Shown here in pieces: positions 56,414-64,000 of a stretch of DNA of 64,000 bases. The translations under genes were made by a program, and so were the position numbers. Within the stretch, counting starts at the first letter, position 1, and each line of letters opens with the position of its first letter. The notes beneath the pieces are model-generated. The model was not told the origin of the DNA and searched no databases. It worked only from the letters and a program-made list of their open reading frames with translations. Source of the stretch: Fusobacterium sp. IOR10 (GTDB taxonomy: Bacteria > Fusobacteriota > Fusobacteriia > Fusobacteriales > Fusobacteriaceae); the NCBI RefSeq assembly GCF_010367435.1, contig NZ_WJWY01000002.1, forward strand, positions 1-64,000, given 5' to 3'.

Positions 56414-57616
56414 TTATAGCATTATTTTTTGAATGTGGTCATGAAAAAGATTAGTAAGTTCTTTATCTAATTCTAAAAGTTCATTTATTCTTTTTTGAAT
56501 ATAGTAATCATTGTAGTTGTTATCTTTGTAAAATTTAAAATTATCAAGAGCAGTTAAAAATTCCATAAATTTATTATCTAAATTTATGCATTCATAAGGA
56601 ATCTTTTTTTCAAAATTATTAAAATTATTATATTCTTTTTCTATTTTATCTTTATATAAATCTATATTTTTTTTAATATCTTTACAAGCGTAAATATTTA
56701 AAGCTATATTTTTAGCTTTTAAGAATTTTAAAAATATAAATTTTAAGTAAGAACCTTTAGTAGATTCTTCTATTTGATATGAAGAATTAATAGTTAAATC
56801 AGTAAGTTCTGTTTCATATTTCTTGTTTTTAGAAACAGTTTTAAAACGATATAAAGCTCCTTCTGTTCCAACTTTATTTAGAGCATCATATACAAAAATA
56901 GTCAATTCATCAATATTTTTAGATTTTATATTTAAATTTAAGTTGTTTTTTATTTCTGAAAGTGATATTTTTTCTAACAATTGATGTAAAATACTTTGAT
57001 TTTGTAAAAAAATTGAATTTATATATATCCTTAAAATTTTTCTTGATTTTTTAGGTATAGAAATATCTTCTGAATCAATAATTTCATAACATTTTCTTAA
57101 ATTAATTTTTTTATTTTTTAGTAGAATTTCTAATATTCCATCTTCTGATATTCTTATCATCTCTTTTTTAAATTTTTCTTGATTTTCTAGAGAATTTTCA
57201 ATAGGTATTTTAATAAGTTTATTTTTTTGATTTAAGTCTTTATCTTTTATATAATTTGAAATATATGGTTGCATAAAAAGCCAATAACCTATGTCAGTTT
57301 TTTCATCATATAAAACAAGGATTAGAGGAATATCACAATCTTTTATAAATTTAATAAGTTTTACCGGACAATTAAAATTAATATAACTATCTTTTATCTT
57401 AATTTCTTTTTGAGCTTTTAATTGAACTTTTATATATTTTGATTTTGTAATATATTTAAGCAATTCTTGTTCTTTTTCAAAAATTTCAATTTCACCATCA
57501 ACATCATTATCTTGATCATATTGACGATATTTAAATTTTGAATTTATACATTTTCCTAATAAATAATGGATTGATTTTTGTTCTAGTAATTGATTATAAG
57601 CATATTCTGATTTCAT
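56414..57616 (-). CDS. DUF4365-domain protein, third gene of the SIR2 operon
   Basis: The 400-residue protein has an N-terminal DUF4365-like domain (about 1-150) with NDVDGEIEIFE and YIKVQLKAQKE. These are the D...E...QxK residues of PD-(D/E)xK nuclease folds. The rest (150-400) is helical with no recognised motif. DUF4365 proteins are found in defence loci. It is the last gene of a leftward operon after two SIR2-like genes, 23 bases downstream of the second, with AAGGAG before its ATG. It may be the nuclease effector or a sensor. Activity is inferred, not shown. Confidence 0.72.
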   Translation of the reverse strand: MKSEYAYNQLLEQKSIHYLLGKCINSKFKYRQYDQDNDVDGEIEIFEKEQELLKYITKSKYIKVQLKAQKEIKIKDSYINFNCPVKLIKFIKDCDIPLILVLYDEKTDIGYWLFMQPYISNYIKDKDLNQKNKLIKIPIENSLENQEKFKKEMIRISEDGILEILLKNKKINLRKCYEIIDSEDISIPKKSRKILRIYINSIFLQNQSILHQLLEKISLSEIKNNLNLNIKSKNIDELTIFVYDALNKVGTEGALYRFKTVSKNKKYETELTDLTINSSYQIEESTKGSYLKFIFLKFLKAKNIALNIYACKDIKKNIDLYKDKIEKEYNNFNNFEKKIPYECINLDNKFMEFLTALDNFKFYKDNNYNDYYIQKRINELLELDKELTNLFHDHIQKIML

Positions 57617-57639
57617 AAATTCTCCTTATATAACATATA

Positions 57640-59232
57640 TTAAGATTTAGTATTATAAACTTTGTCATCATATTTTATTAAAAGTTTTCTGAAATTAGTA
57701 GAAATTGTATCATCTTTTTTTTCTTTCATCTCTTGTAATTCTTTTAATAAATAATTTTTAATATTATTTATCATTAAATTTTCAAAGTTATAATTAATAA
57801 GACAATATTCGATATCTTTTTTATAGCTTAATTTTTTGTTATTATAGTTTTTCTTAATATAAATAGTAATCTCATCAATTGAATTTACAATATTGTTATG
57901 GGAAGAAATTTCAGTATTAAATGTTTTTAATTTTTTAAGTCTTTTTTTTAATTGTTCAATTTCTTTTTTATTTAATAAATTTTTTAATAATATTTGTTTA
58001 GTGAGATATTTAAAAGCAGGGTAGCCTGTTCCAATGTTCTGTAAAGCTAAGAATCTTAAATTAGATTCTAAATTATCAAAAGATTCGTTAGCTATATAAT
58101 TATAAAGGTAATCTAATACAGAAGGTGTTTGGATAAGTATAGCTCTATCTCCTATTGCCACAGCAATATTTTTATCTTTTATAATATCATCTATATTTTT
58201 ATTAGGTAGAAAATTAACAAGCTTCTGTTTTAGTTCGCCTTTTTTTCCTTCAGATATAATTAATTGTTTTATTATATGTTGAAATTTTGAAATTTCAGCA
58301 GGAGTGACTCCTTGATTAATTTTTGAAATTTTTTTATAAATCTCAGAAAAGTTATCAGTAGTGATAACAGTAAAGCTACAATTTATTTCTTCATCTGTTC
58401 TTATTTCTTCAGAAATATCCATTTTTCCTTCTTCACGATTGACTAAAATAATTCTTTTTCTTAATTTATATTTTTCCTCATCGTCCAAAGAAGTGGAAAA
58501 TTTTTTAATAATATTTCTTATATTCAAATCTGTTAAAGAATATCCAATAAAAATAATTGGAAAGTCTAATAGTAAAGAAATTATTTTAGAACTAATTAGT
58601 ATGGAATTTTGATTATATTTTTCATAATCATTTTCTGTAATTACTATGCTGTTTGGTTGTTTACAACAGCCATGAACTTTATATAATTCACAGTAGCCAG
58701 TTTCTGATTGAAAAAGTCCTTTTTGTCCTACATAAGTTTTTAAAGAATTTGTATTAAAAGTATCTTCTACAAAAGTATCATAATTAGTTGTAAGAAGGAT
58801 TCTAGATTTTTCTATCATATGTTTAAAATCTAAAATTTCTGATTTTTTATTATTTTTTAATTCATAAGAAAGAAACATATTAGATAAGTATTGTTTAAAA
58901 GGATTAATTTTATGAGTAAAAACAGATTTAGGGTTGATATTTTTAATTTCAAGATTTCCTGAATTAAATTTTTCTTTTATTATCTTTTCTATTTGGCTAG
59001 CAATTTTAATATTTATTTCAAAATTTTTTTTTAATTTAGAACAATTTTTATCTAAGCTATCTTCTATTTTATTCAATTCAGAGTAAAAATTTTCATTACT
59101 TACATTTTTCCAAATTGTTTCTAATAATTCTATCCAACTAGGTGAATTTTTCAAATATCTTTTTGGAATTCCAGAACCTATAAAAATGATAGGAAATTCA
59201 TTGTTTTTTATTAATTCATCTAAAATAGCCAT
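57640..59232 (-). CDS. SIR2-like protein with long helical C-terminus
   Basis: The 530-residue protein has an N-terminal SIR2 NAD-binding fold (about 1-290): IFIGSGIPKRY (16-26), the catalytic Asn segment TTNYDTF (148-154), the catalytic His in KVHGCC (185-190) and GYSLTDLNI (230-238). The C-terminal 240 residues are helical without recognised motif, perhaps a sensor. SIR2 domains in defence systems (Thoeris, DSR, SIR2-HerA) deplete NAD+ on phage infection. It lies between another SIR2-like gene and a DUF4365 gene, with short gaps. GAGGAGG precedes the ATG. Confidence 0.82.
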   Translation of the reverse strand: MAILDELIKNNEFPIIFIGSGIPKRYLKNSPSWIELLETIWKNVSNENFYSELNKIEDSLDKNCSKLKKNFEINIKIASQIEKIIKEKFNSGNLEIKNINPKSVFTHKINPFKQYLSNMFLSYELKNNKKSEILDFKHMIEKSRILLTTNYDTFVEDTFNTNSLKTYVGQKGLFQSETGYCELYKVHGCCKQPNSIVITENDYEKYNQNSILISSKIISLLLDFPIIFIGYSLTDLNIRNIIKKFSTSLDDEEKYKLRKRIILVNREEGKMDISEEIRTDEEINCSFTVITTDNFSEIYKKISKINQGVTPAEISKFQHIIKQLIISEGKKGELKQKLVNFLPNKNIDDIIKDKNIAVAIGDRAILIQTPSVLDYLYNYIANESFDNLESNLRFLALQNIGTGYPAFKYLTKQILLKNLLNKKEIEQLKKRLKKLKTFNTEISSHNNIVNSIDEITIYIKKNYNNKKLSYKKDIEYCLINYNFENLMINNIKNYLLKELQEMKEKKDDTISTNFRKLLIKYDDKVYNTKS

Positions 59233-59256
59233 AATTCCTCCTCTTTATGAAATGTT

Positions 59257-60294
59257 TTAGTTTATAGATAGTAAGTTATCTATAAATTTTTCTGAATTGT
59301 TAAAAATTTCAGTATTTATTTTTTTAATATTAAAATGAATAATTTTTCTTCTAAATTTTTTGTTAATGGTTTTTTCTACTTGTTCTGGATTATTGTCATA
59401 AATATATAAGTTGTGATGTTCATCATTAAATTCTTGTTTTTTTAAAAGTTCTATTATATGTGGTTCATTTTTTAGAGAGTTTCCTATAATAATAAAATTT
59501 TTACAAGTTTTAAGTTTCTCTTCAAAAATATAAAAATATTCTCTTAAAACATTATCTTCCATAATTTGTTTTTTCTTTAGTTCAGGTTGATTAAAAATCA
59601 TTAGTGGATTTAAATTTTCAGAAGTTTGTCTTAATTTGATAGTTTCATAGAAATCTTTTTTAAATTTGTATGATCCATGAATATGGAAAAATAGTTCATC
59701 TTTATTAAGATTATCTTCTATCAAAACTAAATCTCCATGTTTATTTTTTCCAAAGCCATCAGGAATAAAAGTACCGTGGTTAGTTAAAATAGTATCTTCA
59801 ATCCCATCATAGTTTGTAGTTAAAAATAAAGGTTGAATATTTTTTTCAGTTAAGCTACTTCTAATTTTATCTCCAAAGTTAGGAAATAGTTTTTTAATTA
59901 GTTTGTAATTATCACTTTGTTCAAAAGTTCTAAATTTATTACATATTTCTAATATTTTTTCCCCAATAGCTTTTTCCATTCCTAGTTTTATAGGAGCTAT
60001 ATGTTCTTTACAATCGGGTATTAATTTTTCCAAAGTATCTGAATTTGATAAAAAATTTAATACTAGATTAATCATTTTTATAATTTCTTCACTATTTAAA
60101 GTTGGATATTCTTTCATTAAATCTTTGAAAAATTTATCAAATTCTTTCCATAATGCAGTTATTTCTTGTATTTTATCATTTAAATCGTTGAGTTCTTCTT
60201 GAGTAAGATTTAGTTCGTTAGTATAATTAGAAATACTATTTTTGATAAAATTCATTATCATATAATTAAAACCATTACCTGTAAGTATAGTCAT
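59257..60294 (-). CDS. Second, divergent SIR2-like protein
   Basis: The 345-residue protein starts with a glycine-rich NAD loop (LTGNGFN, 4-10), has a long helical insert (about 20-150), then TTNYDGIED (159-167), HIHGSYK (204-210) and IIGNSLKNEPHI (269-280). All the key SIR2 positions (Asn, His) are present but the arrangement differs from the downstream SIR2 protein, so it is a separate family member rather than a recent duplicate. It is the first gene of the operon, facing the type I restriction operon. AAGGAGA precedes the ATG. Confidence 0.75.
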   Translation of the reverse strand: MTILTGNGFNYMIMNFIKNSISNYTNELNLTQEELNDLNDKIQEITALWKEFDKFFKDLMKEYPTLNSEEIIKMINLVLNFLSNSDTLEKLIPDCKEHIAPIKLGMEKAIGEKILEICNKFRTFEQSDNYKLIKKLFPNFGDKIRSSLTEKNIQPLFLTTNYDGIEDTILTNHGTFIPDGFGKNKHGDLVLIEDNLNKDELFFHIHGSYKFKKDFYETIKLRQTSENLNPLMIFNQPELKKKQIMEDNVLREYFYIFEEKLKTCKNFIIIGNSLKNEPHIIELLKKQEFNDEHHNLYIYDNNPEQVEKTINKKFRRKIIHFNIKKINTEIFNNSEKFIDNLLSIN

Positions 60295-60381
60295 AAAATT
60301 GCTTCTCCTTTATATTAAAATTAATTTGTCATTTAATAAAGATAAATCACTTTAAGTATATACCTTTATGTATTTTTATTC

Positions 60382-60451
60382 AAGTAAAGCAATAATTTAA
60401 TTACTTTACTTTTGTTTTTATGAATAGTATACTTATTAGTGAATTACTAAT
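60382..60451. promoter_or_regulatory. Two inverted repeats between the SIR2 and hsd operons
   Basis: AAGTAAAG (60382-60389) and CTTTACTT (60404-60411) form one inverted repeat. ATTAGT (60435-60440) and ACTAAT (60446-60451) form another. They lie in the 173-base divergent promoter region and could be regulator sites, but no regulator gene is adjacent. Confidence 0.4.
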
Positions 60452-60467
60452 CATATAAGGGGGCAAA

Positions 60468-62019
60468 ATGGCTAAGAATAAGAAGGAAGATAACATTAAA
60501 GATCAACTTTGGAAAGCATGTGATAAATTAAGAAATAATATGGATCCAGCAGAATATAAATATGTTGTTTTAGGGTTGGTGTTTTTAAAATATATAAGTG
60601 ATAAATTTGAAGCTAAAAACAAACAATTAATTAAAGAAGAATCAGAAGGTGGTTATGAAAAAGGAGAAATATCAGAGGATAGAGATGAATATATAGCAGA
60701 AAATATATTTTGGGTACCTGCAACTGCAAGATGGTCTGAAATAGTAAAGCAGGCAAAAACTCCAGAAATAGGAAAGATAATAGATGATGCTATGTTTGAA
60801 ATAGAAAAAGAAAACGAAACTTTAAAAAATGTGTTATACAAAGTTTTTTCTAATCCAAATCTTGATAAAGGAAAATTGGGAGAATTAATAGATATCATAG
60901 GAAATATTAATTTAGTAGCTAAAGAGGATGAAAAAGAAGATATTTTAGGACAAGTATATGAGTTTTTCTTAGGAAAATTTGCAAATTCTGAAGGAAAGAA
61001 TGGAGGACAATTTTATACTCCTAAATCAATAGTTAAAACAATTGTAGCTTGTCTTGAGCCAACTAAAGGAAGAGTATATGATCCTGCCTTGTGGAAGCGG
61101 TGGTATGTTTGTTCAATCTGAAAAATTTGTGGAAGATCATAGAGGACAACTAGGAGATATTTCTATATTTGGTCAAGAAAGTAATGGTACCACATGGAAA
61201 CTTTGTAAAATGAATTTAGCTATTAGAGGAATAGAAGTTGACCTTGGAAAAGAACCAGCAGATACCTTTACAAATAATCAACATGCTACAAAGAAAATGG
61301 ACTATATAATGGCAAATCCTCCTTTTAATGTGAAAGATTATTGGAATGAAAGTTTAGCTGGTGATGTAAGATGGAAATACGGAACACCACCTGAAAATAA
61401 TGCGAATTATGCTTGGCTTCAACATATGGTACATCAATTAAAACCTACAGGAGTTGCAGGGATTGTTTTAGCAAACGGATCTCTATCATCAAATACTTCA
61501 AATGAAGGAGAAATAAGAAAAGCTATGGTAGATGGGGATATTGTTGATTGTATCATTGCTTTGCCAGATAAATTATTCTTAACAACAGGAATACCTGCTT
61601 GTATATGGATATTAAATAGAAATAAATCTAATCCTGATCATAGAGAAAGAGAAAATGAAACTTTGTTTATTGATGCTAGAGATTTAGGAGAAATGATAGA
61701 TAGAAAAACAAGAGAATTTAAAGAAGAAGATATAGAAAAAATAGCTAAAACATATCATTCATGGAGAAATAAAGATGGAGAATATAAAGATGAAAAAGGA
61801 TATTCCAAAGCAGCTAAACTAGAAGAAATTCAAAAGCAAGATTATATATTAACACCAGGAAGATATGTTGGAATAAAAGATGAAGAAGATGATGGAATAC
61901 CATTTGAAGAAAAAATGCAAACTTTAACAAAGAATTTATCTGAACAATTTAAAAAATCAGCAGAACTAGAGGCAGAAATAAGAAAAAATCTAGCTTCTAT
62001 AGGATTTGGGGTGAAATAA
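60468..62019 (+). pseudogene. hsdM: Type I restriction-modification methyltransferase HsdM, +1 frameshift
   Basis: Joined across one extra T (61089 or 61090), the frames encode about 516 residues, normal for HsdM. The N-terminal helical domain (DQLWKACDKLRNNMDPAEYKY) is followed by GGQFYTPKSIV, then the SAM motif. The motif reads DPACGSGGMF only if the extra T is removed, because the actual sequence turns to DPALWKRW and stops. The second frame continues with NPPF (MANPPFNVKDYW) and the C-terminus. The lesion destroys the SAM-binding site, so adenine methylation by this system should be absent unless the frameshift is bypassed. GGGGG precedes the ATG. The next gene overlaps by TAATG. Confidence 0.85.
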
Positions 62020-63446
62020 TGAAAGATATATTAGAAGAAATAAAAAAAGGTGAAAGTAAAACTTTAGAATTTAAAGAGATATTGCCTAATAATAAAAGTA
62101 TAGCAAAAACTGTAATAGCTTTTTCTAATGCGGCTGGTGGAAAATTAATTGTAGGAGTAACAGATAAAAGAGAAATAGTTGGAATAAACGAAGATATATT
62201 TGAAGTAAAAGATAAAGTAATATCTATTATTTATGAAAGTTGTTGCCCTAAAATTAATCCAGAAATTTATACAAAAAATATTGATGGGAAAATAATTTTA
62301 GTAATTGAAGTTTTTAAAGGATCGTTAGTTCCTTATTATCTTAAAGCAAAAGGAAAAGAAGAAGGAACATATATAAGGATAGGAGCAACAAATAGAGTTG
62401 CTGATTATGGAAATATATTAAATTTAGAAAGAAGAAGAAAAAATATTTCTTATGACGAGGAAATTGAGTATGATGTAGAATATTCCAAATTAGATTTAGG
62501 GGTATTGTATCATAAATTTAAAAAATTAGGAAAAGAAATAAACGAAGAAAAAATGTTAAATATGAGGTTATTAAAAAAAGATAATGAAAAAATTTATCCT
62601 ACAAAAGGACTATTAATTTTATTAGGAAAATATGAAAATGTTATAACTAAATGTTCCTTGTTCAAAGGAAAAAATATGAGTATCTTTTTAGATAAAAAAG
62701 AATATACAGGTGATTTATTTTCGCAATTAGAAAATATACAAATATTTATAAAAACACACTTAAATTTATTTGCAAAAATAGAAGGCTTACAAAGAAATGA
62801 TTATTTAGAAATCCCAGAAGTAGCTATTAGAGAAGCACTTCTTAATGCTATGGTACATAGAGATTATTCTAATGAAGGTAGAGATATAAAAGTTGCAATA
62901 TATGAGGATAGATTAGAAATTATTTCTCCAGGAGAATTTCCTTTAGGAATATCTAGTGAAAATATTTATAGTGGACGTTCTGAGATAAAAAATAGAGTAA
63001 TAGCTAAAGTTTTTAAAGAACTAAACTACATTGAACAATGGGGTAGTGGTATAGTAAGAATATTAACTTTATGTGAAGAATATAATTTGAAAAAACCAAA
63101 AATAGAAGAGAGTGGAACTTTTGTAGGGGTTACATTATTTAGAAAAATTAATACTTCAAAAGAAATTGAAAGTACTGGAAAAGTACTGGAAAGAGATAAA
63201 AGTACTGGAAAAGTACTGGAAAGAGATAAAAGTACTGGAAAAGTACTGGAACCATCACAAGAAGAAAAAATATTAGAATATTTAAAAACAAATGAGAGCA
63301 TAAAAAAATCAGAGGTAGAAGTTTTATTAAAGGTTAAAGACTCAAGAGCTAGAAAAATATTAGCAGAAATGGTAGAAAGAGGATTTATAGTCAAAGAAGG
63401 AAAAGGGAAATTAACTCACTATAAATTGAAAAGTGAGGTAGAATAG
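62019..63446 (+). CDS. AlbA/Schlafen-type ATPase-HTH protein inside the hsd operon
   Basis: The 475-residue protein has an N-terminal AlbA_2 (Schlafen-like) domain (about 1-125; ESKTLEFKEILPN, SNAAGGKLIVGVTDK, GTYIRIGATNRVAD). A GHKL-ATPase-like domain follows (REALLNAMVHRDYS, then RLEIISPGEFP and QWGSGIVRI), and then a C-terminal winged helix (SRARKILAEMVERGFIVKEG). This is the common annotation 'putative transcriptional regulator/helicase'. Intervening genes of this kind occur in type I loci. It contains a 10-residue tandem repeat with the unit STGKVLERDK at about 385-412. It overlaps hsdM by one base, and hsdS starts right after the stop. Confidence 0.8.
   Translation: MKDILEEIKKGESKTLEFKEILPNNKSIAKTVIAFSNAAGGKLIVGVTDKREIVGINEDIFEVKDKVISIIYESCCPKINPEIYTKNIDGKIILVIEVFKGSLVPYYLKAKGKEEGTYIRIGATNRVADYGNILNLERRRKNISYDEEIEYDVEYSKLDLGVLYHKFKKLGKEINEEKMLNMRLLKKDNEKIYPTKGLLILLGKYENVITKCSLFKGKNMSIFLDKKEYTGDLFSQLENIQIFIKTHLNLFAKIEGLQRNDYLEIPEVAIREALLNAMVHRDYSNEGRDIKVAIYEDRLEIISPGEFPLGISSENIYSGRSEIKNRVIAKVFKELNYIEQWGSGIVRILTLCEEYNLKKPKIEESGTFVGVTLFRKINTSKEIESTGKVLERDKSTGKVLERDKSTGKVLEPSQEEKILEYLKTNESIKKSEVEVLLKVKDSRARKILAEMVERGFIVKEGKGKLTHYKLKSEVE
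63171..63250 (+). repeat. 30-bp tandem repeat, 2.7 copies
   Basis: Two identical 30-bp units and a partial third, each beginning AGTACTGGAAAAGTACTGGA, lie inside the AlbA/ATPase gene. Because 30 is a multiple of three, copy changes would alter protein length by 10 residues without a frameshift. Each unit itself carries AGTACTGGAAA twice. Confidence 0.9.
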
Positions 63447-64000
63447 ATGAAAGAAAATACAGAATGGAAAGAAATTGAGTTGGGAGATGTTATACAATTT
63501 AATCCAAGAGAAAGCATAAGAAAAGGTGAGATAGTAAAAAAAATATCTATGGATAAACTGAAAGAATTTTCAAGAGAAATAGTTGGATATGAAGAAACCT
63601 TTTTTACAAGTGGGACTAAATTTAAAAACGGGGATACTTTAGTTGCTAGAATAACACCTTGTTTACAAAATGGGAAGACAGCTCAAGTAAATATTTTAAA
63701 TCAAAATGAAATTGCTTTTGGTTCAACAGAATTTATAGTTTTAAGGGAAATTGAAAATAAAACAGATAAAGATTTTATATATTATCTATCAATTTCAAAT
63801 AAATTTAGAGATATTGCTATAAAATCAATGACTGGAACTTCAGGAAGACAAAGGGCTCAAAGAGATGTTATTGAGAAAACAAGTATTTATCTCCCACCAT
63901 TTTTAGAACAAAAAAAAATAGCAGCTATTTTAAAATCATTAGATGATAAGATAGAACTAAATAATAAAATGAATGAGACTTTGGAAGAAATGGCTCAAAC
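63447..64000 (+). CDS. hsdS: Type I restriction specificity subunit HsdS (5' part)
   Basis: The window contains 184 codons, running off the right edge. The first target-recognition domain is visible, followed by the conserved spacer YLPPFLEQKKIAAILKSLDDKIELNNKMNE, typical of HsdS between its two recognition domains. HsdS chooses the DNA target for methylation and cleavage. It starts directly after the stop of the AlbA-type gene. hsdR is not seen and would be expected further right. Confidence 0.9.
   Translation, partial: MKENTEWKEIELGDVIQFNPRESIRKGEIVKKISMDKLKEFSREIVGYEETFFTSGTKFKNGDTLVARITPCLQNGKTAQVNILNQNEIAFGSTEFIVLREIENKTDKDFIYYLSISNKFRDIAIKSMTGTSGRQRAQRDVIEKTSIYLPPFLEQKKIAAILKSLDDKIELNNKMNETLEEMAQ

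Noticed and set aside
63171-63250. Short repeats that could look like a CRISPR array
   Set aside because: The repeats are contiguous without spacers, in frame inside a protein gene, and there are no cas genes.

Overview
The window looks like chromosomal DNA of an anaerobic, very AT-rich, outer-membrane-bearing bacterium. The best fit is Fusobacteriota (Fusobacterium or Cetobacterium type), but this rests on gene content only. Evidence: a strongly AT-biased sequence, a Tsx-like outer-membrane channel next to Firmicutes-like genes (whiA, scpA, DNA polymerase I with a degenerate proofreading domain), an [FeFe] hydrogenase, and a hybrid cluster protein with its ferredoxin. I saw no rRNA, tRNA, CRISPR array or complete insertion sequence.

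Layout. 0-6 kb: anaerobic redox genes ([FeFe] hydrogenase, PmbA/TldE, ferredoxin, Hcp). 6-16.6 kb: a mostly leftward housekeeping block (orphan adenine methyltransferase, murJ, scpA, ribF, whiA, polA), then rightward ssb and guaA. 16.7-23.9 kb: defence island 1, with a HEPN-motif protein, an OLD-family ATPase/TOPRIM nuclease, a UvrD-like helicase (together Gabija-like), a small unknown protein and an HD phosphohydrolase. 24-33 kb: cytoplasmic alpha-amylase, ABC-F protein, a NitT/TauT-type ABC importer, a Crp/Fnr regulator divergent from a tandem OsmC gene, and Tsx. 33-38 kb: a PHP phosphoesterase with an Fe(III)-type ABC importer behind an attenuator-like leader. 38-42 kb: thioesterase, MFS carrier, MarR-MATE pair. 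42-46 kb: a TPP riboswitch controlling ykoF-ykoE-ykoD-ykoC (thiamine/HMP uptake). 46-49.8 kb: a YeeE/YedE pair with TauE, and a proton antiporter. 49.8-53.5 kb: an arsenic locus (arsR-acr3 and arsD-arsA, each behind a near-identical operator). 53.6-56.4 kb: MATE and small proteins. 56.4-64 kb: defence island 2, a leftward three-gene operon of two different SIR2-like proteins plus a DUF4365 protein, divergent from a type I restriction-modification operon (hsdM, an AlbA/Schlafen-type gene, hsdS) that runs off the right edge.

The main pattern is that at least eight genes are each interrupted by one point lesion: four in-frame stops (OLD nuclease TAG, OsmC TAA, TauE TAA, ArsA TGA) and four one-base frameshifts (UvrD, iron permease, antiporter, HsdM). 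In every case the rest of the protein continues directly beyond the lesion. All lie in transport, stress or defence genes, and none in the housekeeping genes. Either the accessory genome is decaying, or the sequence contains uncorrected errors, or a few sites are recoded or phase variable. The UvrD site is an in-phase slippery heptamer directly before the stop, and the antiporter site is a G7 run.

The best candidates for undescribed biology are the double-SIR2/DUF4365 operon and the five-gene HEPN/OLD/UvrD/unknown/HD island.
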